From positions 1 to 33,113 of the forward strand of contig JAISLY010000018.1 of assembly GCA_031277035.1 (NCBI GenBank): a stretch of DNA of 33,113 nucleotides. The letters run 5' to 3'. Position numbers and translations under genes: made by a program. Positions 1 to 7,529 of the stretch are shown piece after piece. The DNA comes from Coriobacteriales bacterium. GTDB lineage: Bacteria; Actinomycetota; Coriobacteriia; Coriobacteriales; UBA8131. Under the pieces are notes generated by a model that had not been told where the DNA came from, made no database searches, and worked only from the letters and a program-made list of their open reading frames with translations. The stretch's first letter is position 1, and each line of letters begins with the position of its first letter.

Positions 1-243
1 GACAGGCCGGAGGACAAATATAACCCGCTGCGCTATTTTGATGATCCTCAGGTCACCTTTGAGCTGCGAAGAGTGTTTGTACTTCACAACTTCTCAGATG
101 GCTATGTGTGGGTTCGCTATACGCGAACTATTGAAAGTACGGGATTTGATTTTCCATCTGGCTCCTACAACATCCCTTCACTCTGGAGGATACACAAAGA
201 CGAGGATGGCTGGCACATTGTCGATATCGAGGAGCGTCCCTAG
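1..243 (+). CDS. C-terminal end of an unknown protein (5' truncated by window edge)
   Basis: Reading frame 1 is open from the first base to a TAG at 241-243 and gives 80 residues with no start inside the window. The peptide is rich in Tyr, Phe, Asp and Arg and has an alternating hydrophobic/charged pattern (for example VFVLHNFSDGYVWVRYTRTI, ending WHIVDIEERP). This suggests a small beta-rich domain such as an NTF2-like or extracellular lipoprotein C-terminus, but I do not recognise a family. The amino acid composition looks coding. An overlapping frame from 38 to 466 is a shadow of it plus spacer. Confidence 0.7.
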   Translation, partial: DRPEDKYNPLRYFDDPQVTFELRRVFVLHNFSDGYVWVRYTRTIESTGFDFPSGSYNIPSLWRIHKDEDGWHIVDIEERP

Positions 244-407
244 ACAATATGTAGAAAGAACTGAGGTCATGCTTCCCGACGCGCCCGCCCACTCCCGCGC
301 GACGCTTCGGTTGCGCGATGGTTACGCCGTACCCGCCTGGCGTGACGTTGTGGTACTGTTGAGGGGTCATCGCCAGTGCGTATCGTCTGCCCTCGACGGA
401 CAGCGTC

Positions 408-468
408 TGACGTTCGCAGGTATCGCCCTGACGTTCGCGCGCATCGCCCTGACGTCTGTGCCCTGAGC
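408..468. repeat. 21-bp tandem repeat upstream of the amidohydrolase
   Basis: Two near-identical 21-bp units (408-428 and 429-449, both starting TGACGTTCGC and ending ATCGCCC) are followed by a degenerate partial third unit to about 468. The array lies in the non-coding gap between the truncated first gene and the amidohydrolase, just before its ribosome binding site. No function can be assigned. Confidence 0.6.
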
Positions 469-485
469 CTCCAAGGAGGGATTCC

Positions 486-1841
486 ATGCTCCTGATAGCC
501 CGCTACGTGCTTCCCGTGAGCCTGCCGCATATCGAGAACGGCGCGGTACTGGTGCGCGACGGACGTATTGCGGACATCGGCTATGCGACAAAGCTCAAGA
601 CCCGCTACCCCGATGAGCAACAGCACGATTTTGGCCTGGCTGCCCTGATGCCCGGCTTTATCGACGCGCACACCCATCTGGAGTACTCCGCCATGCGCGG
701 GGTTATCAACGATGTGCCCTACGCCGCGTGGAAGTTGCACATTGCTGAGAAGGAAAAGCTCTTCACGCCCGCCGACTGGGAGGATTCCGCCAAACTCGGC
801 GCCCTGGAGGCCATACGCAGCGGCATTACCACAATAGCGGACATCACCAAGACCGGGGCCTCGCTCAAGGCAGCTTCGGCGGTTGGTCTGCGTGGCATTA
901 TCTACCGCGAGGTTGGCACGATGGAGCGGGCCGAGGTTGACCATGTGCTTCAGGCTGCCTATGCAGACATCGAGGACTGGCGTGCCACGGTCGATCCGAA
1001 GAGGCTTGCCGTGGGCATATCGCCAAGTGCGCTCTACAACTGCCATCCCCTCGTCTTTCAGGGCATCTCCAACTATGCCATGGACGGCACACCGGTCGCT
1101 GTGCATCTGGCCGGCAGTCGAGAGGAGTACGAATTCATCCGCTTTGGCTCCTCGCCTTTCTCGGTGCATGTTACCGAGGCGGAGCGCGGTTATGGTATCG
1201 ACATGCCGCCCTGGCTTGCCACCGGTACGAGCCCCGTGCGTTATATTCTCAACTGGGGCCTGTTTCAGGCACCAAATGTTTTGGCCATCCATTGCGTGCA
1301 GGTTGACGATGAGGATATTGAGAAACTCGTGGACTACGACATCGCCGTCGCCGTCTGTACCCGTTGCAACGCCCAGTTGGCGATGGGTGTGGCACCGCTC
1401 AACAAATTCATCAAAGCCGGACTCAGGATTGGCCTGGGTACCGATTCGCCGGCCGCGACCGACGCCACCGACCCGCTCGCCGAGATGCGTCTTGGCCTGC
1501 TCATCCAGCGTGCGCTTGGCAATCGCGCAAACTTTATCACGGCCGCTCAGATGATTTATATGGCAACCCTGGGAGCCGCCGAGGCTCTTCGGCTTGAGGA
1601 TGAGGTGGGCTCGCTGGATGTCGGGAAACGCGCCGATCTCATCGCGCTCGATCTCTCGAACTCAAACCAGGCGCCAACGCATGACCCCAATTCGGCAATC
1701 GTCCATACGGCGACCCAGGACAATGTCCTGATGGCGATGATCGGCGGAGACATCCTCTATGATGGTGAGCATCAACATGGCGTGGACGTGCAGCGGGTCT
1801 TTGCACGTACCGAGGAGATGCGCCTGAAACTGAGGGGCTAG
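486..1841 (+). CDS. Amidohydrolase-superfamily deaminase, chlorohydrolase/aminofutalosine-deaminase-like
   Basis: The 451-residue protein has the metal-dependent hydrolase layout of the MTA/SAH/aminofutalosine deaminase group: a small N-terminal beta domain, then DAHTH (H62, H64) after PGFI, a later His in VAVHLAG (H207), HCV (H269) and GTDS (D320), then the C-terminal GKRADLIALDL segment. Such enzymes deaminate purine-type nucleosides. One menaquinone (futalosine) pathway enzyme belongs here, and that role is possible for an anaerobe, but the substrate is not shown by sequence. The usual catalytic Glu three residues after the third His (HxxE) is Gly here (HLAG), and the usual PHAPY segment reads PSALY, so activity may be altered. 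The start is ATG with a strong AAGGAGGG site at about 471-478. No neighbouring gene lies in the same operon. Confidence 0.8.
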   Translation: MLLIARYVLPVSLPHIENGAVLVRDGRIADIGYATKLKTRYPDEQQHDFGLAALMPGFIDAHTHLEYSAMRGVINDVPYAAWKLHIAEKEKLFTPADWEDSAKLGALEAIRSGITTIADITKTGASLKAASAVGLRGIIYREVGTMERAEVDHVLQAAYADIEDWRATVDPKRLAVGISPSALYNCHPLVFQGISNYAMDGTPVAVHLAGSREEYEFIRFGSSPFSVHVTEAERGYGIDMPPWLATGTSPVRYILNWGLFQAPNVLAIHCVQVDDEDIEKLVDYDIAVAVCTRCNAQLAMGVAPLNKFIKAGLRIGLGTDSPAATDATDPLAEMRLGLLIQRALGNRANFITAAQMIYMATLGAAEALRLEDEVGSLDVGKRADLIALDLSNSNQAPTHDPNSAIVHTATQDNVLMAMIGGDILYDGEHQHGVDVQRVFARTEEMRLKLRG

Positions 1842-1969
1842 CTGATACGAAGGCAGCCCCGGCCTTCTCCCCCTGAGAGAGGCTGGCTGTCCTGGCTCTG
1901 AGAGGCACGTGCGGCGATGAACGAGCCCGACGTTGAAAGCGGGCACGGCGAATGAGAAAGGTAGGGTAC

Positions 1970-2098
1970 ATGGCAAAGCAGCGACCACAGCGTACGGCGC
2001 GCAAGGTGTTCATCACCGTTGTCTGCGTCGTTTTGGCTCTTGCATTGATGCTTCCTGTTGCCGGACTTGGCGTTGCAAGTTGCTCCGGCCCGATGTGA
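1970..2098 (+). CDS. Small lipoprotein-like peptide, probably truncated or frameshifted
   Basis: A 42-codon frame starts ATG at 1970 after an AAAGGTAGGG-like site. It encodes a basic N-terminus (KQRPQRTARK), a hydrophobic stretch (VFITVVCVVLALALMLPVAG) and VASC, which fits a lipobox. It then ends at TGA (2096-2098) inside the first unit of a 12-bp tandem repeat, only four residues after the putative lipidated Cys. A neighbouring frame is open through the repeats to 2304 and would give an (Arg/Leu/Phe-x-Asp-Val)n tail, so a one-base shift would fuse signal peptide and repeat tail. It may be a decayed or slipped lipoprotein gene, or chance. Confidence 0.4.
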   Translation: MAKQRPQRTARKVFITVVCVVLALALMLPVAGLGVASCSGPM

Positions 2099-2186
2099 GG
2101 CCCGATGTGCGGCTCGATGTGAGGCCCGATGTGAGCTTCGACGTGCGGCTCGATGCGCTCTTCGATGCGAGATTCGATGTGACTGC
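2091..2186. repeat. 12-bp tandem repeat, about eight units
   Basis: Units of the form CGATGTGAGGCC / CGATGTGCGGCT follow each other with period 12. They are cleanest at the left end and degenerate rightward (CGATGCGCTCTT, CGATGCGAGATT). The first unit supplies the TGA stop of the 1970 ORF. In one frame the array encodes an Arg-x-Asp-Val repeat. Confidence 0.75.
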
Positions 2187-2197
2187 GACGCGGCACA

Positions 2198-2226
2198 TTG
2201 AAGCATGGATGTATTTACATTACAAT
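2198..2226 (+). promoter_or_regulatory. Sigma70-type promoter for the tat-hyp-topA-mdh run
   Basis: TTGAAG (2198-2203), a spacer of exactly 17 bases, then TACAAT (2221-2226). Each hexamer is close to consensus. It lies in an AT-richer pocket right after the 12-bp repeats and about 100 bases before tatA, giving a leader of roughly 95 bases. Confidence 0.6.
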
Positions 2227-2328
2227 ACACGCCTGTGTCCGCGAGCCAACAGAACCGCGCCAGGTGCGACACGGTATCGATATGCGGCCGTTTTATTCTG
2301 CTGAGGCAGGATCATCTAAGGAGCATTG

Positions 2329-2919
2329 TTGTTCGGATTAGGCGGGGCAGAAGTAGCAATCATCCTGCTCTTCGGCTTCCTGATATTCGGTCCTGACAAA
2401 CTCCCCGCGATTGCGCGGACCATTGGTCGCGCCGTGAGGCAGTTCCGCACGGCCCAGGAACAGATGAGCAAGGTCATCCAGACTGAGGTCTATGACCCGC
2501 TCAAGGACCTTGAGCCTCTGGCGAACCCTTTTTCGGGCCTGAACCTGGACGGCATCTCCGGGGATAAGAAGCCTCAGGGGAAAAAGGATGCGGGTAAGGT
2601 TGCATCATCCTCAAACAAGGCCGCGTCGTCCGCTTCGAGCGCTCCTGAGAAAAAGGTCTCCAGCGATGCGATGCAGGCGGCTCTTGCCGCCGAATCGAGC
2701 AAGGTAAAGGAGCAGGCCAAAGCTCGCTCCTCAAAGAAGAGCGCCGTCTCAGGCGAGGGCGAATCCTTCGCCGAGCGCCGTGCGCGTCTGGAGAAGGCTC
2801 ACGCCGAGGCAAAAGCGAGACAGGAAACGCCTGCGTCCGCTTCTACCCCTGCGTCCGCAGCCCCCGAGCCCCTTGCGGCGGGCGTTTCTGCGCCATCAAC
2901 CCCGAGTGTCGAGGAGTAG
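2329..2919 (+). CDS. tatA: Twin-arginine translocase TatA/TatB-family subunit
   Basis: The protein forms the oligomeric pore or receptor part of the Tat system, which exports folded proteins across the membrane. One N-terminal membrane helix (AEVAIILLFGFLIF) is followed by the family hinge FGPDKLP and the amphipathic helix (IARTIGRAVRQFRTAQ). A long polar tail of about 130 residues rich in Lys, Ala and Ser follows, which is closer in length to TatB. Two TTG codons lie in tandem at 2326 and 2329. I chose 2329 because it is 5 bases from TAAGGAG (2317-2323) and gives the canonical MFGLGGAE N-terminus. tatC follows after 3 bases. TatA versus TatB cannot be settled; it may do both jobs. Confidence 0.88.
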   Translation: MFGLGGAEVAIILLFGFLIFGPDKLPAIARTIGRAVRQFRTAQEQMSKVIQTEVYDPLKDLEPLANPFSGLNLDGISGDKKPQGKKDAGKVASSSNKAASSASSAPEKKVSSDAMQAALAAESSKVKEQAKARSSKKSAVSGEGESFAERRARLEKAHAEAKARQETPASASTPASAAPEPLAAGVSAPSTPSVEE

Positions 2920-2922
2920 GCC

Positions 2923-3762
2923 ATGCCTGTCGGACAAGCCCGCATGCCCCTCTTCGACCATATCGGCGAACTCCGCCGCCGCCTGACCATCATAGTCGTC
3001 TGCCTGCTGGTTGCGACCTGCGTGCTCTATCTCGTCTCTCCGACCCTTATCCTCTTCCTGGTGCGCCCCATCACCGCATACATCACCAATGACGGTGCTG
3101 CGATCACCAATCTCGAGCAGCTCAACGCCGTGATTGTCTCCCTCGACCCTCTGGGCGGCTTTGCCCTGCGCTTCAAGGTCTCGATTGTCTTTGCCCTGCT
3201 CGTCACCTCTCCCATCTGGATATGGCAGCTGCTCGGCTTCTTTCTGCCGGCACTCAGGCCCGAGGAACGCAAGTGGGTCATCCCCACCTTCTTTGCGGCG
3301 GTATCCCTTTTTGCAATCGGCATGGCCTTCTGCTATCTCGTCATCCTCGATCCGGCCTTTAACTGGATGCTCGCTCAGACCCGCGAGTTTGCAACCGTCG
3401 TTGCCAACGCGCCGGACTACATCAACATCATCCTGCTCTTTGAGATTGGCTTTGGCCTTGCCTTTGAGTTGCCGCTCGTGGTCTTCTATCTCACGATTTT
3501 CAACATCATCCCCTACAAGAAGCTCCGAGCCAGTTGGCGGATGGTCTACATCGTCCTGATGGTGGTCTGCGCCATGGTCACGCCCGACGCGAACCCCATA
3601 ACCATGCTTCTGATGTTTGCCGCCATGGCCGCCCTCTACGAGACCTCGCTGCTCATCTCACGTATCGTGCTCAGCCGCCGCATCAAACGGCAGCGACTTG
3701 CCGAGGCTGGCGAGTTGGAGGAGGATGAAGGCGCAGACGGCGCGGGCGATGGAGATGAGTGA
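2923..3762 (+). CDS. tatC: Sec-independent protein translocase TatC
   Basis: TatC is the membrane receptor that recognises twin-arginine signal peptides. The 279-residue protein has the conserved N-terminal LFDHIGELRRRL motif, about six hydrophobic segments, and the FEIGFGLAFELPLV motif in the middle of the chain. It ends in a charged Glu/Asp/Gly tail. The ATG start lies 3 bases after the tatA stop, and its TGA is followed directly by the GTG of hypA, so co-translation is likely. Length and topology are normal for the family. Confidence 0.96.
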   Translation: MPVGQARMPLFDHIGELRRRLTIIVVCLLVATCVLYLVSPTLILFLVRPITAYITNDGAAITNLEQLNAVIVSLDPLGGFALRFKVSIVFALLVTSPIWIWQLLGFFLPALRPEERKWVIPTFFAAVSLFAIGMAFCYLVILDPAFNWMLAQTREFATVVANAPDYINIILLFEIGFGLAFELPLVVFYLTIFNIIPYKKLRASWRMVYIVLMVVCAMVTPDANPITMLLMFAAMAALYETSLLISRIVLSRRIKRQRLAEAGELEEDEGADGAGDGDE

Positions 3763-4107
3763 GTGCACGAACTTGGCCTGATGACGGGCATCCTGAAGCA
3801 GGTTGAGCAGGCCGCGCGCGAGGCGGGCGCCGTGCGCATCACGTGCATCCGTCTTGTGGCGGGGGAGATGACCGAGGTCTTGCCCGAGGCGTTAGAGTTT
3901 GCGCTGGAGGCGCTGGGGGCTGGCACTTTGGCTGAGGGCGCTACCCTTGTCGTCGAGCAGCCCAGGCCACGCTCGCGCTGCACGCAGTGTGGATACGAGT
4001 TTGAGCATGATCGCTTCCACTGGATGTGCCCGGTCTGTCAGGCGCTTGCGACCGAGTTGCTCGCGGGGCGGGAACTCTATATAAAGGACATGGAAATCGA
4101 ACGCTGA
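3763..4107 (+). CDS. hypA: Hydrogenase nickel-incorporation/zinc-binding protein HypA
   Basis: HypA works with HypB to insert nickel into [NiFe]-hydrogenase (and in some species urease). The 114-residue protein begins MHE, the N-terminal Ni ligand motif, and has two CxxC pairs (C73/C76 and C89/C92) forming the structural zinc site. The start is a GTG immediately after the tatC stop codon, with no gap. No hydrogenase structural gene lies in the window; the target enzyme must be elsewhere. Tat linkage fits, since many [NiFe]-hydrogenases are Tat substrates. Confidence 0.95.
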   Translation: MHELGLMTGILKQVEQAAREAGAVRITCIRLVAGEMTEVLPEALEFALEALGAGTLAEGATLVVEQPRPRSRCTQCGYEFEHDRFHWMCPVCQALATELLAGRELYIKDMEIER

Positions 4108-4115
4108 AGGTGTGA

Positions 4116-4850
4116 ATGTCTACGACGGTCAACATAAACGAGCCCATCCTTGGCCTCAACAACAGGTTGGCCGCCGACAATCGCGCCCTGCTCGATGCCC
4201 ACGGCATCTACCTGCTTGACCTCATCGCCTCACCCGGCGCGGGTAAGACCTCAACGATACTCGCGACCATTGCCGCCCTGCGCGAGCGTTACCGCATCGC
4301 CATCATCGAAGGCGACATTGCCTCAGATGTCGATGCCCGTCGCGTGCGCGAGCAGGGCATCCCGGCGGTGCAGATCAATACCGGCGGAGCCTGCCATCTC
4401 GAAGCGGCGATGCTGCGTCGGGCGCTCGACGCATTGGATCTGGGTGCGCTTGACCTGATCATTGTAGAAAATGTCGGCAACCTGGTCTGCCCGACGGATT
4501 TCTATCTCGGAGAGGATGTCAAGGCGATGATCCTCAGTGTGCCGGAGGGAGATGACAAACCGCTCAAATATCCGGGCATCTTTCAGGTGGCACGGGCAAT
4601 CATTTTGAACAAGGTGGACACCCTGTCACTTTTTGATTTCGACGAGGAGGCCTTTCGGGCCAGCGTGACGGCGCTCAACCCCACTGCGCCCCTGTTTGCG
4701 CTGAGCGCCACAAAGGGGCAGGGCATCGAGGAGTGGACCGAATGGCTGGCCGGGCAGATCGACGGGAAGGCTCAAATCGACGGGAAGGCCCAAATCGACG
4801 AGAAGATCCAGACCGAGGGAAAAGCACAGATTGACGGGAAAGGGAACTGA
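4116..4850 (+). CDS. hypB: Hydrogenase nickel-incorporation GTPase HypB
   Basis: This SIMIBI-class GTPase drives nickel transfer during [NiFe]-hydrogenase maturation. It has the P-loop SPGAGKTS (residues 39-46), the EGDIASDVDARR switch, GACHLEA with C93-H94 (the metal site at the dimer interface), and NKVD (165-168). It lacks the N-terminal Cys or His-rich nickel-storage motif found in some HypB proteins. From about residue 214 a Lys/Asp/Gln-rich tail repeats a six-residue unit (QIDGKA-like), which is not part of the normal family. The start is 8 bases after hypA, and topA begins 3 bases after the stop. Confidence 0.95.
   Translation: MSTTVNINEPILGLNNRLAADNRALLDAHGIYLLDLIASPGAGKTSTILATIAALRERYRIAIIEGDIASDVDARRVREQGIPAVQINTGGACHLEAAMLRRALDALDLGALDLIIVENVGNLVCPTDFYLGEDVKAMILSVPEGDDKPLKYPGIFQVARAIILNKVDTLSLFDFDEEAFRASVTALNPTAPLFALSATKGQGIEEWTEWLAGQIDGKAQIDGKAQIDEKIQTEGKAQIDGKGN
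4755..4844 (+). repeat. 18-bp in-frame tandem repeat in the hypB 3' end
   Basis: Five consecutive 18-bp units (starting at 4755, 4773, 4791, 4809 and 4827), each of the form CARAYCGACGGGAARGCY with drift in units 3-4, encode QIDGKA, QIDGKA, QIDEKI, QTEGKA, QIDGKG. Units 1 and 2 are the most alike, which suggests recent expansion. Confidence 0.85.
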
Positions 4851-4853
4851 GAC

Positions 4854-7529
4854 GTGCGTTTGGTAATCACTGAGAAAAGCATCGCGGCGAGAAAAATAGC
4901 CGAGCTCCTCGCGGTGGGCAAGGTCAGGGCCGACAAGGTCTATGACACGCCGGTCTATCGCTTTCAGCATGAAGGCGAGGAGTGGGTAACCATCGGGCTT
5001 AAAGGGCACATCCTTGCGGTCGACTTCGTGCCGCATATCACCTGGAACAGAAAACGCGGCTGGTGTGGCGTTGATGCCGACGGCGTCCTTGTCCCTGCCG
5101 ACCTTCCCGATGTGCTCGCAAAGCCACCCTTCCAGAAACGCAAGCCCTTTACCGGCGATGGGGTGGACCTCAAGGCCTGGAAGGTCGCGGCCCTGCCGTA
5201 TCTCGTCTATGCCCCGCTCATCAAGACCCCTGCCGAGAAAGGTATCATCCGTTCCATCAGAAACCTTGCCGCAAAGGCCACCAGCGTCATCATTGCCACG
5301 GACTTCGACCGTGAGGGCGAACTGATCGGAGCCGACGCGCTCTCCATCGTGCGCGAGGCCGCCCCGGATGTCCCCACGACGCGGGCGCGCTACTCGGCTC
5401 TCACAAAAGGCGAGATCAGTCAGGCTTTCAGTGAGTTGGTCACCCTTGATTTCGACCTGGCCCAGGCGGGGGAGTCACGTCAGTTCATCGATCTGATCTG
5501 GGGCGCGGTGCTGACCCGCTATCTGACGATGGCCAAGTATTCCGGCTTTGGCAACGTCCGTCCTTCGGGACGCGTGCAGACCCCCACCCTGGCGCTCATT
5601 GTCGCGCGAGAGGAGGAGCGCCGGGCCTTTGTCCCCGAAGACTATTGGGTGATAAAGGGGCTTTTTGACGCTGCGGGAGAGTCCTTCGAGTGCTCGCACG
5701 CCACTGAACGCTTTAAGGTCAAAGCCGAGGCAGAGCGCGTCATGGCAGCGGTCGGGGGCTTTACGCAGGGGGAGGTGACGAGCGTTGAGCGCAAGGAGCG
5801 GCGCCAAAGCCCGCCCGCACCCTTTAACACCACCTCGCTTCAGGCTGCGGCGGCTGCCGAGGGGCTCAGCCCGGCGCGCACGATGCGCATTGCCGAATCC
5901 CTGTATATGGACGGCTACATCTCCTATCCCCGGGTGGATAACACGGTCTATCCGGCCTCGCTTGACCTCGCTGCCACCGTGCGTATGCTCAAAGGCGTGC
6001 CTGTCTATGCACCCTGTGCTTCCGCGCTCCTGGAGCGTGCCAAGAGTGCTCCTCTCACCGCGACCCGCGGCAAGACCGAGACGACGGATCATCCGCCCAT
6101 CCATCCTACGGGTGTGGGCGATAAGGACAAAATGCGTCCCGAGGAGTGGAAACTGTATAATCTTGTTGCCCGCCGCTTTCTTGCCACACTTTCCGATTCA
6201 GCGATTGTCGAGGGCACGAAGCTGGTCATCGAGGTCTCAGGCGAGCCCTTTGTCGCAAAGGGAGATGTGCTCGTTAAGGCAGGTTTTCGTGAGATATACC
6301 CCTACGGCCTGAAAAAGGATGAGCAGCTGCCCCGTCTCACGCAGGGGCAGACGGTCGCCTTTAACGGTGCCACGCTGACGCAGAAACAGACCGAGCCGCC
6401 TTCCCGCTACTCCCAGGGGCGCCTGATCCAGGAGATGGAAAAGCTCGGGCTTGGGACAAAATCGACGCGCCATTCGATTATCGAGCGCCTTATCGAGGTA
6501 CGCTACATCCAGGGCGATCCGGTGGAGCCCACCGCTCTCGGTATCGCCGTTATTCATGCCCTCGGCCAGTTTGCGCCTCGCATCACAACGCCCGAGATGA
6601 CCGCAGAGCTTGAGGAGGAGATGAGCGCCATCGCCTCGGGGGCCTCCACGCGCGATACCGTCGTGGGGCATTCGCGGCAGCTGCTGGCGCGAATCATGGA
6701 GGAGCTTATCCCGCGCAAGGACGAGGTCAGCGAGGCGCTGAAGGACGCCGTTACCGCCGATGCCCGCGTTGGCAGCTGCCCGAAATGCGGCAGGGATCTG
6801 TTGATGAAGTCCTCGGCAAAGACCCGTTCGAACTTCATCGGCTGCTCAGGATGGCCCGACTGCGATGTGACCTACCCGGTGCCGCAGGGCAAGATCGAAG
6901 CGGTGGAGGAGGCCTGTCCCGTCTGCGGCAAGCCGCAGATCAAGGTCATCGCCTTTCGCTCTAAGCCACAGACAGTCTGTATCGATCCGGCCTGTCCAAC
7001 CAACGTCGAACCCGACCTGAACGTCGGCGAGTGTCCCACCTGTAAGGCGGCGGGTACACAGGGAGCCCTTATTGCTCAGAAAAGCCCGCGCACCTTAAAA
7101 CGCTTCATTCGCTGTACGAACTATGAGACCTGCCAGACTTCCTACCCTCTGCCACAACGAGGTAAACTCGCGGCGACTGGAACGGTCTGTGAGGCCTGTG
7201 GCGCACCTAAGGTCGTCGTCACCACGGCGCGTGGCCCCTGGGAGCTCTGCCCCAATCCAGCCTGCCCGCTGCGTGTCGAAAAGGAGAAGGAAAAGGAGCG
7301 GGCTGCGCAGGAAAAGAAGGGCGCCCGGCCCGCCGCTGGCGCGAAGAAGACAGGCAAGGCGACCGCCAGAAAAACGACCGCCGGGAAAGCGACCGCCGGG
7401 AAGACAGCCGCCGGGAAAGCGACCGCGAGGAAGGCAGGTGCCAAAACAACAGGCGCCGGGAAGGCCGCCGCGAAGAAAACGGCCCCTCGAAAGGCTGTCA
7501 GCCCCACCGCTGAAGAGGTGGCCGGATGA
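4854..7529 (+). CDS. topA: Type IA DNA topoisomerase with four zinc ribbons and basic tail
   Basis: It relaxes negative supercoils by transient single-strand breakage. Domains in order: TOPRIM with ATDFDREGELIG (about 149-160), the core with SGRVQTPTLALIV, the active-site Tyr Y358 in ISYPRVDNTVYP, four tetra-cysteine zinc ribbons (about 640-805), then a roughly 70-residue Lys/Ala/Thr tail with GKATA-type repeats. The sequence around the TOPRIM and tyrosine motifs is closer to what I know from archaeal TopA than to E. coli TopA (which has DLDREGEAIAW and YxRTDS). The basic tail resembles actinobacterial TopA tails that raise processivity. The start is GTG, 3 bases after hypB. The stop overlaps the malate dehydrogenase ATG (ATGA). 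Confidence 0.95.
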   Translation: MRLVITEKSIAARKIAELLAVGKVRADKVYDTPVYRFQHEGEEWVTIGLKGHILAVDFVPHITWNRKRGWCGVDADGVLVPADLPDVLAKPPFQKRKPFTGDGVDLKAWKVAALPYLVYAPLIKTPAEKGIIRSIRNLAAKATSVIIATDFDREGELIGADALSIVREAAPDVPTTRARYSALTKGEISQAFSELVTLDFDLAQAGESRQFIDLIWGAVLTRYLTMAKYSGFGNVRPSGRVQTPTLALIVAREEERRAFVPEDYWVIKGLFDAAGESFECSHATERFKVKAEAERVMAAVGGFTQGEVTSVERKERRQSPPAPFNTTSLQAAAAAEGLSPARTMRIAESLYMDGYISYPRVDNTVYPASLDLAATVRMLKGVPVYAPCASALLERAKSAPLTATRGKTETTDHPPIHPTGVGDKDKMRPEEWKLYNLVARRFLATLSDSAIVEGTKLVIEVSGEPFVAKGDVLVKAGFREIYPYGLKKDEQLPRLTQGQTVAFNGATLTQKQTEPPSRYSQGRLIQEMEKLGLGTKSTRHSIIERLIEVRYIQGDPVEPTALGIAVIHALGQFAPRITTPEMTAELEEEMSAIASGASTRDTVVGHSRQLLARIMEELIPRKDEVSEALKDAVTADARVGSCPKCGRDLLMKSSAKTRSNFIGCSGWPDCDVTYPVPQGKIEAVEEACPVCGKPQIKVIAFRSKPQTVCIDPACPTNVEPDLNVGECPTCKAAGTQGALIAQKSPRTLKRFIRCTNYETCQTSYPLPQRGKLAATGTVCEACGAPKVVVTTARGPWELCPNPACPLRVEKEKEKERAAQEKKGARPAAGAKKTGKATARKTTAGKATAGKTAAGKATARKAGAKTTGAGKAAAKKTAPRKAVSPTAEEVAG

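Noticed and set aside
1853-1890. Terminator after the amidohydrolase
   Set aside because: An imperfect GC hairpin can be drawn, but pairing is broken and no T run follows.
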